Assembly: GCA_015478945.1 (NCBI GenBank)
Contig: JABUQX010124167.1
Location: 1 to 31,106 of the forward strand
Source: Trachelipus rathkii
Lineage: Eukaryota; Arthropoda; Malacostraca; Isopoda; Trachelipodidae
DNA length: 31,106 bases
Direction: 5' to 3'
A program made the position numbers and the translations under genes. Under the pieces are notes generated by a model that was not told the origin of the DNA, searched no databases, and worked only from the letters and a program-made list of their open reading frames with translations. Shown in pieces: positions 22,946-31,106 of this stretch. Each line of letters begins with the position of its first letter. The stretch's first letter is position 1.

Positions 22946-24691
22946 ATATAAACCTTATCAAGCAGACTCCTATTTATAACTTTAAACCTAAAGTAGAATG
23001 GGAAACAGTTCTCTTTGCTTCGTCAATATCAAATGTAACTACAGAGATACTAATAAGCAACCAATATAAAAACATCTCTTATAAGTCTTAAATTCACACA
23101 CCCGATATCCTCGCTTTCACTTATATTTCACTCCACACCACAGTCCACGTTTTTAAATGCTTGAAATATTGTATTTATGGCGATGATTCTTACTTTTTGT
23201 TTCAATTTTTACATCATCATCCTTTCGTTTTTATTATGCAATTACTTCTTTCATTCATTTTACAATTTTTTGCAAAACTAAATAATATACAATTTCTTGT
23301 AACATTATGAAATTTGTAAAGATCGATCGTTATCTCGTATGTTTAACTTCCTTCTGCGGCTACTAAGCACGAGCTAAGACCGCACGAGTATAGCGGAGTC
23401 GTCCTCTGCTCTGATATATATATATAATAATATTATATATATATTATACTATAATACTATACTCATATATATATATTATTTATATATATATATATATATC
23501 TATTTCGGTATATAAGATAGGCCATTAATTAAAACTACTATATATATCTAGTCCAAATATATAATATATATAGCGATGAAGTCCAGTATCTGTCTTTTTT
23601 CCTCTTCATCTCTCTCTCTCCTCGTTTCTATCTCCTCTCTCTATATAATATATTACTACTATTAATTATTATATTCAGTGATAAACTGGTTATTATCTAT
23701 TATATATACTTCCTAAATGATATAGACTCTATTTATACCATATAATAGTGTTGTGACAAATGTTCTAAGATTGTGCTTATACTGGTATTAGAAGTTAGAT
23801 AGAATACAATAAAAGAGAGTAGATATATATATAATGATGGTGATTCTTTATAATTATATTTTTTACCGGATATATAACCCGGACGTTTATATATATAAAT
23901 CTGGATTTAATGTTATATATACTTTAATTAAAGGAAAATTGGAAGTTCGTCTTTGCTTTTGTCCAGCACATCAAAAATGTAACTAACGTTAGGTGCTTCG
24001 AAGGCAACAATATAACCAATTTTATAAAGACTATAAATTTTTGTAGTGCACGACATTCAGTTGGCGTCTCTATTTATTTCGTCTCCTTGAAAGGCAAAAT
24101 TCAATCATTAGAAATAAAGAACATGATGTTTTGTAACAGTTTTAAGCATTTTCAATTGATTTTTTTAATTATTGAAATTAAATTTAATCTATTTTAAAAT
24201 AAATTTACATTTTTTAATGCCTCTGTAATCGTTTAATTCATTTGAACAGCTAATACAGCTTTGGACTGGAGTAACATGGATGGAGGAGAAAATGCAAATG
24301 CTACCAGAGTTGACTCTCGAGATTCACAGTATAAACAAATCGAGTGACGTCCATATGTTACGTGGATCGCTCTAATCAAACGAGCAACATGGGTTATAAT
24401 CTTCAATCTTTACGTCGAATATCACCTGAATAATTGTAAAACTAGAATATGATTTTAAATTATTGATAATATATTTTGTATTTCGATAATGTATATTTGA
24501 CCTTTATATATATAGGTGGTATTATATCTCGATACCAAGCTATATCCTTTATTCGGTAGTTATTCTGTTAATACTATATATATATATATATCATTGTCAG
24601 TCTCTATTTGTCCGCTGCAGGATAGAAGCCTGTCCTTAATAATCTATACTATGATTAGTTGTTGTTTTTTATTTGTCTTGTTATATATACA

Positions 24692-24731
<40 letters not shown>

Positions 24732-25950
24732 ATTATATTATATATATATATAATATATATTTAAAACTGTTTATTTTAATGTTGAGTTATAATGTTAATT
24801 TAATATAATCTAGTATTGGTGTATAGAACGAAGGCAGGTATATATATAATCTATAATGTATATGTATAGTACTGTTAGGATGTGAGTGGCGTGTTTATAT
24901 ACGGATTACTGTTGTGATAATTGTTTGTAGGTATATGTTATTTTACATGTAATTATATATATGTGATATGAATAAAGAATTTTAGGGTGTGATGCCTTAA
25001 TAAATATCTATATATTAGTATTCACGCGTATATATGATTGTTAATGGTCTATATGTGGTAGATAATTTATTTGGTTTTTTTTCATAATATATATGTAGGT
25101 AATCTTGACGTAAATTTAAATTTTTCTTTAGTACATTATATATTTATTAACCTTGTACTGATGGAATTTTCCTACCTAAAAATAGCTTTATCTATGGTTA
25201 TATTGTGTATCGCATTATACTCTGAGTACTTTATAACTTTTGTATATGTATTATTTTATATAGTCATTAAATATTTTTTTGCTGTTCCAAGTATATATGT
25301 GAATATATTATAGAGGTAATTAATTATATGAGTTATATATTATATATAGTCGGTATAACGAAGTTAAATTTTAAAGTATGTAGCTATAGTTATTGGTATA
25401 TGGTAGGTAGATCTGTGATCAAGTTAAATAAATCTTAAACTTAGGCGCGAAGTGAGCGCTTTTGTTCTATGTTTTACTCGTAATTTTTTATTTCTTAACT
25501 TTAAGTGATTATAATAGAGTGGTTAAAGTATGCATTTAAGACACTTATAAATGAAATTGATGAAAATAGGAAGCACAGCTAACTTTTTAATGAGAGAGCT
25601 TATCCTTTACAAGTGAACAGATATAGATGAGCGAAGAATTCTTAACCAACGATTTTATATTAATTTCTGCTTTATTGATGTCATAAATCCAAATAAAAAT
25701 ATAAGCTCTTGTAATTCCTAGTAGTAATCTCTAATTCGAATATTATGAATAATTGAATACTGGGTGTGTAATGTTTTTTTTTTGCTGATAATCTATGGGC
25801 AAAGAATTACTAGAGCTTGCATGTTCGAAGTTTGTGTATTTCCCCTGTCCATGGCTCTGTGGTAAGTTTAAAGTATAATGGATTAAATTAATGTTAAGTG
25901 AAGAAATTATATAACGTCGTGGATCCTAATCATAAGAAAGTTTTTTAGTT
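22946..25950. other. AT-rich DNA with scattered TA runs and one diverged direct repeat
   Basis: I find no recognisable gene. 22990-23095 and 23938-24045 are diverged direct copies of each other (shared words CTTTGCTT, ATCAAA and ATGTAACTA, then AACAATATAA/AACCAATATAA). 23310-23410 and 24240-24420 are less AT-rich without similarity. TA runs lie near 23415-23500 and 24700-24762. A hydrophobic 80-codon + frame (25071-25313) looks like chance in T-rich DNA. Confidence 0.45.
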
Positions 25951-27780
25951 GTTAATATAAAATCTCACCAAATTTTCTTGTACTCAAACCTTGTTTAATT
26001 TGGTTTTTTCGTTTTTATGGTTTTTAATATGTTGATGATGAGTAATAGCATTGGCAAGATGAAGTTCGTAGGTTTTGAGATTTTGGCGAGCCGCAGTAGT
26101 GTCATGACTCCGTGCGAATTTGCGTTGAGCTTGGCTGCTGGTTTTACCACTTGTATTCTAGACGGTCATGTTGTGGTTTGAACATGAGTCGTTTGTTTCG
26201 AGCAAAAGTTCAAGTGGTGCTCGTGGATGGGATCATAGGAGAGACTTTGAGGACAAGGCACATATTCTAGTATGGTTTGTTTGGTGATAGTGAGGGTGGA
26301 CATGCTGGTACCCCTGGTGCACCATGTGTTCATCTTGTTTCGTTCTAGAAAAGAGGGTTTAAGTTTTTTTTATATATGATGATCTGGGCGAAGCATAGCT
26401 AGTGTGTAATATGGGGAAGAGAGTGTCTGTACTTGTCGCAGATGAGTACAGCGATTAATTGAAGTATGGTTCGATTTGTTTTAAGTCAGAGGGAGGAACT
26501 TTGATTTCTTCCCTCTTTAATAAACTTGTAAAATCATATTCCGTCATACATATTTTAGTTTGGACAATAAGCGTTACCAATTATAACTTTTTTCCCAGAT
26601 CAGGGGTGAATGAAATTTGGATTGGTGGAATTGTTCGTATATTGTGTCATTGAGAAGTGTGTATCCCTGGGTGCTTTGAGGGGTTGTGTTGAAATGTTGT
26701 TGGGCAGTTGCAGATGAGCTTTCAAATGCTTTTGTTATGGGTTTTTTTTAAGTCAGTTAGGCGATTTGTTGGCAATCATAATTTGTAAGGTCTCAATTAA
26801 AATGACTGTCGAAGACGAATCTACATCATGTTAAACCGTGTGGAAAGTGAAAAACGTTTGCTGAAAATTTTGACTTCGACTAACTTTATGGTATTTTAGT
26901 CAGACATCGATAGTTGCTGGTAATTTTCGACGCCGGTACTAGTGAATATTGCTTCATGCAGTAAAAAAAGAATGTAATCCAACCAAATGACGTTTTTACC
27001 GATTATCCAGCTGATTACAAGTTGTATGGCGGTGTGAGCATAAGGTCCCTCTTGGGCGTTTTAGTTTGAGATGCTGTTACTATGGAAGCTTGATGACTTG
27101 ATGTAGTGTGGTTATTTGCCGATCTAAACCCTCGTTACGTTAAGCAATTTGTGGAATAGACTCTTTGTTTGAGGAATATGCAATGTGGATGGCTGTAACT
27201 CTTCGTGTGAGCTAGTCGCTGGGGTTTTTCCTGTCTTCATTGTAAAATCATGATGTCTTTCTCTCCGGTTTTTATGCTACAGTATGCTGTACGGGACACG
27301 TTTCAGCATGTGGTGGGCGTTATCTTAGAAGTTTACCGGTTTCCAGCACAAGTGTCGCGAGTAGGTTTTACCTAAATTGTCGATTTTACCAGAAATTCTA
27401 GATAAGCGATGGTCTGGGACCTGCTTGTCTCGATAACTGGCTTCAATCGCAGCTAGTGGTCTTTGCGCGGATGTTGCCATAGAACGATAAACAAACATCA
27501 TATTATGCTATGATTCCAGCAGTTGGGCTAGTATGTGATTGTTGTGCAATTATTTTTCAACCTTTACCGGTTGAAGCGCAATAGTATTCCTTAAGAACAC
27601 ATATCCTTTCACAAGCTTTGGATATGGAATAATACATATTGGAAAATATCGCGGATTAACAATACGTTTTTGTGGTGTTTTTTTAGGTCATAGTCGTATT
27701 TGGTTTGTTTCAATAGGTACCTCCACGGAGTTTTGGTGCATTCTGAGTCTCAACCTTATTCAGTTATACGCCTATATATT
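25951..27780. other. Least AT-rich stretch of the right part, origin unknown
   Basis: Base composition is more balanced and the + strand is rich in G and T. Short minus-strand readings have a protein-like look, for example QRKFARSHDTTAARQN and KTYELHLANAITHHQ (about 26030-26140), and VIIGNAYCPN (about 26571-26600), which faintly recalls a LINE endonuclease strand. Frames change too often to join, and I cannot assign a family. If coding, it is probably minus strand. Confidence 0.25.
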
Positions 27781-28452
27781 ATTATATATATATAATATTA
27801 TAGTATTTTCTTTATTCTCCATGTATCTAAATAGCCTCATTTATTTTATATTATATAATGGTGTTTATATATTAATTATAATATTTATAGTTCTGTGTAC
27901 TCGGGATGTTCTTAGTATTATATTAGCATATTAATAGGATATAGTATTTATATATGCAGCATTATGTATTAAACAAGTATGTCTTTAGAATTTTTATGGC
28001 TTTCTTCATTCTTCTTGCACATAAAATTACATTTTGAATATATTTTAACTGTATAAATTTTTTAGTTGTGTCTTGTTAGTTCTCTTAAGATGGAAAGAAT
28101 TTCTGATATGATCACTAAATATACTAAAAAATGGGTGATATTACTAATCTATAATTATCTATGGATTTTTTATTTTTTAGTGAGGTTTGTTATATCAGTT
28201 ATCAAATGGAAAAACTATCAGCATAGTCGCGCGTATTTATCGTGTGTAAAAGAATGGTTTTTCCATTCACATAGGTAGTTTATACAGGCCAAAATGATAC
28301 ACTATAGTTTATTTGACCTCTGGCTGTTGTGAATTGTTTTGATTGAGACTTTGTTTGTTTGTTTGAAAATATTTTTTACTTCATTTGCTTTCCTTCACAA
28401 CATATATTATTTCTTTTTTTTTTGTAATAAATATTTTGAAGGTTTACGTTCG
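27781..28452. other. AT-rich DNA, nothing recognised
   Basis: AT- and T-rich with a short TA run near 27775-27800. The 70-codon + frame at 28066-28278 has no visible domain and is probably chance. Confidence 0.5.
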
Positions 28453-28704
28453 TTACAGATTTGAGAAAACTTCGTTTTCAAGTAGGTTTTTCAAAAGTAG
28501 TCTTTTAGATTCAGGAGAATAGAATTCTGTGGCATTTTTTTTGTATATGGTCAAATATTTTCTTTTTTTGTTAAATTTGTATTGTTTGTAAGGAGATACA
28601 GTAAAGTCTTCTCTTTTATTATATGAATACTTTTTAAATTCGAAGAACCATTGCTTCATATTGAGGAACTTCCAGCTTTGACTTTCACCCAGGTGGCTCT
28701 CCAT
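28453..28704 (-). CDS. Unassigned Lys/Phe/Tyr-rich ORF
   Basis: An 83-codon minus frame from an ATG at 28704 to a stop at 28453, rich in Lys, Phe and Tyr (for example KKYSYNKRED, KKRKYLTIYK). No family is recognised. In the next 150 bp upstream (minus sense) another frame gives RFLDEII and YDKIWSIVNLLKNLKS, a helical piece like those in LINE ORF1 proteins. It could be part of the same broken element as the 2A-like reading at 29.3 kb, or chance in AT-rich DNA. Confidence 0.22.
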   Translation of the reverse strand: MESHLGESQSWKFLNMKQWFFEFKKYSYNKREDFTVSPYKQYKFNKKRKYLTIYKKNATEFYSPESKRLLLKNLLENEVFSNL

Positions 28705-28974
28705 TAATTGATTTCAAATTCTTCAGAAGATTTACTATAGACCAGATTTTGTCATAAGTTCAACTTATGATTTCATCTAAAAATCTGCAGCTCGGACTGA
28801 ATTTTCCACTGCTTTAAATGTCTTTTGCAGTATTTTGATGTTCGTTTTTAGTTTTTAAAAGAGTTATGCTCCTGTGTTCTCCATTTTAAGATTATTGAAT
28901 TATGGATATAAGCGTTGCCTATAAAATATGCAATGGTTATCGTAGCACGCATAACCACAGGGTTATTTTGTTGG

Positions 28975-29100
28975 AGCTGTATGTTGTTTACTCACTCACC
29001 TATCACACACATAATCACACACGATCACTGGTGTGTACACACACGCCATTTTGTTCACCACACACACACATCACACAACACGCAATCACTTTTTTGTAGT
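28975..29100. repeat. Degenerate CA/CACAC-rich stretch
   Basis: Many CACAC and CACACACAT words with interruptions. This simple sequence makes the several overlapping frames here untrustworthy. Confidence 0.6.
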
Positions 29101-29305
29101 TTGTTGTCACCTGTTACACTACACTCACATCTCGCTGTGATTTGAGGGGGTAGTTTGTTTTGTTGACATTTTGGCATATTGTGATGATGGGGAAGTGTTT
29201 GCAGTTTAGATCGGTTTGTGTTGACCAGCGTATAACGTGGTGAAAGGAGAACAGTGTTTGTGCATCCATTGTTTACATCTATTGAACAGTTTATAGAGTT
29301 TCTTC

Positions 29306-29533
29306 TTACAATCTTGTGGATGTTGGACATTTGTTGGTTCCAGGTCCTGGATTTGTTTCTATGTCCACGGCTTTTTGAAGTAAGGTTGATGCATAAGCCG
29401 GGAAAGTATGCCTATCAATTGAGAAAATGGACAATAAAGTAGCTGAGTGCGTAAAGAAGTGCTGTATATATCTCGGATTTCTCCGGAAGCGGCGCGCTGC
29501 GCACAACGTGAACGCCTGTCGCGGTAACACCAC
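29306..29533 (-). CDS. ORF fragment with a 2A-like ribosome-skipping motif
   Basis: This minus frame of 75 codons contains VDIETNPGP (29342-29368), which fits the 2A consensus D-x-E-x-N-P-G-P exactly. 2A peptides make the ribosome skip the bond between G and P and so yield two proteins. They occur near the N terminus of ORFs in several non-LTR retrotransposons (CR1, L2 and Rex1 types) of invertebrates as well as in some RNA viruses. Before it lies HFFTHSATLLSIF, a hydrophobic stretch, and an Arg-rich start. After it the frame soon stops (GTNKCPTSTRL), but a shifted frame goes on to about 29055 with a Cys-rich end (CECSVTGDNKL, CVLCDVC). I favour the start of a LINE ORF. The true start is unclear. 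Confidence 0.45.
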   Translation of the reverse strand: MVLPRQAFTLCAARRFRRNPRYIQHFFTHSATLLSIFSIDRHTFPAYASTLLQKAVDIETNPGPGTNKCPTSTRL

Positions 29534-29639
29534 AATTTCTTGTGGGTGGGCGGGAGAGAAGATCTTGAAGAATTTCGTCCAGGTTAGCTAAAAATCTATA
29601 AGTTCAGCCTTTTGCGGGCGTCTTCTCCATGAACATGTT

Positions 29640-30022
29640 ATATTATATATATATTATTATATTATTATATTTATTATATCTATATATATTATATATTATA
29701 TATATAATATAGTATATATATAATATAGTATATATATTTATAGTATGTATATTATTTATGTATATATATATCTATATATATAACTATATGTATATATATA
29801 ATATATCATATATATAATATATATATTATTATATATATATATATAATCTTATATATACTATATATATATATATATATACTGATATATTTATCTAATACTA
29901 TATATAGTATTATATAATTCTATATATATATATATTATATATATATCAATATATTACTATATAGTATTTATATATATATTTATATTATATATATATATAT
30001 ATATATATAAATATATATATAT
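29640..30022. repeat. Irregular (TA)n tract
   Basis: About 380 bp of TA repeats broken by extra bases, of the same texture as the block at 19.5-20.05 kb. Confidence 0.85.
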
Positions 30023-31106
30023 GTTGCGTTCCTCCACTCATGTAGAATTCACCGGTGTTGTATTAAATGATACGCGTAGATTTCCATTAAATCTTATTTT
30101 CTACATAGTCATGAAATCCCGATAAGTAACAACATAAAAGTCCATAACTTAAAAAAAACCATAGATTGAAAAAAACTGTATTAATAACAAAGAAATTAAT
30201 ATAAATTGGATTTACCTTTAAAATAATATTACTAATTATATCTTGATTAAAATTTAATTAGTATTACATTTTTCAGATATTAAATTTTACAAGAATTTTA
30301 ATCTATATTTTTACAGATAAAACACTGTTATAATAGATTATTAATTCCATTATATTTAGCGAGCAATCGGTTTACCAACTGATAAATGTTTTAAAATGAA
30401 TCTTACATCTTTAACATGTTTAGTGCAAAAAATATATATATATTTCAATATAAATAATACATAATAACAAATTCATGACACTAACATTATTCTTAAAAGA
30501 ATTTATTAAAAGGATCTAAGCAATTATTATTATTATTACATGGTATTATTATTATTATTATTATTTTATTATTATCATTAATTATTATTAACTATTATTA
30601 TTATTATTATTATGTTATTATTTATTAATTTATTATATTATATTATTTTATATTACTGTGCTCGTCAATATTGCATTGTTATATTATATTATTGTTAGCA
30701 TTATTTAAAGTCAATATATGGCATTGCCATCAGTAACCATATACAATTATATATTATAATTATAATTAGATAGATTATTATTTGGTTAATCTTAAAGTTT
30801 AGTTTTTACAATAAATGTTATTGGTAATTACTTCTGCTCCTTGACCAATCTCTTCATAAACAGCTAGCTTCGACTTTTGGCTGTAAATGATTTTATTTCC
30901 TGTCCTTTATATATTGTATAAATTTAATAAAATAAATAAGAAAAATTAAATATAATATATATTGATAAACTAAACTATATATGTTATATTTATATTTATC
31001 ATATATTTATATAATATCTAATATGATTATTTTTTTTATTTTAAGGATATGATTCCATTAATTTTAAAAAGAACACTTTTATCTAAATTTAGTTGGGACC
31101 TGGACT
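30023..31106. other. AT-rich DNA with an (ATT)n block
   Basis: Non-coding as far as I can see. (ATT)n lies at about 30520-30640. The last nine bases (ACCTGGACT) equal a word of the satellite monomer, but this is too short to prove that a second array begins. Confidence 0.5.

Noticed and set aside
25071..25313. 80-codon hydrophobic + frame as a membrane protein
   Set aside because: T-rich DNA gives Phe/Ile/Leu/Tyr by chance; no motif, and the region is full of TA-like runs.
31098..31106. Start of a second satellite array at the window end
   Set aside because: Only nine bases agree with the monomer; too short to count.

Overview
The window is animal, repeat-dominated DNA. It has no bacterial operon structure, no intact host gene and no RNA gene. 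It is a mosaic of broken transposable elements, microsatellites and one satellite array. The types of element point to an arthropod: a Jockey/CR1-type LINE of a kind common in decapod crustaceans, a Ty3/Gypsy-like LTR element, a Penelope-like element, a hAT-type tail, and very many (TA)n arrays. Decapod is my best guess, but it is an inference.

Left part (1 to about 13.6 kb, + coordinates). 1-625 is the C-terminal end of a hAT-type transposase-like gene on the + strand, broken by frameshifts. 720-2161 looks like a foldback (long inverted repeat) element with a GC-rich centre and a possible 6-bp target duplication. 2654-4850 is a minus-strand LINE remnant whose 3' end runs straight into a (TA)n array. 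4881-12721 is a minus-strand LTR retrotransposon about 7.8 kb long. It has two recognisable LTRs, a lysine-tRNA-like primer binding site, gag with zinc knuckles, an aspartic protease, and the thumb and RNase H part of pol. The RT palm is missing and I could not find an integrase. Lodged in it are a small TRIM-like element (in gag), a Penelope-like RT/GIY-YIG element (after RNase H), two large (TA)n blocks, and an unassigned ORF in the position where env would sit.

Middle part. 13.66-18.19 kb is a satellite of roughly 25 monomers with a consensus near 167 bp. Every copy carries many single-base insertions and deletions. It ends against a minus-strand segment (about 18.23-19.5 kb) that reads, across several frames, as a family B DNA polymerase of the protein-primed Polinton/Maverick-like type, missing its catalytic C-terminal part.

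Right part (19.5-31.1 kb). This is very AT-rich, with irregular TA and ATT tracts, two tRNA-derived SINE-like copies (22.05 and 22.33 kb), and a minus-strand reading at 29.3-29.5 kb that contains a 2A-like ribosome-skipping motif of the sort found at the start of some LINE ORFs. The rest is not recognisable.

Texture changes near 13.6 kb: the TA arrays to the left are almost perfect, while repeats and coding remnants to the right are full of small indels. Either the right part is poorly polished long-read sequence or it is decaying in an unusual indel-rich way. This affects every gene call there. No set of genes here works together as a pathway; the common theme is nested insertion of mobile elements, often next to (TA)n tracts.
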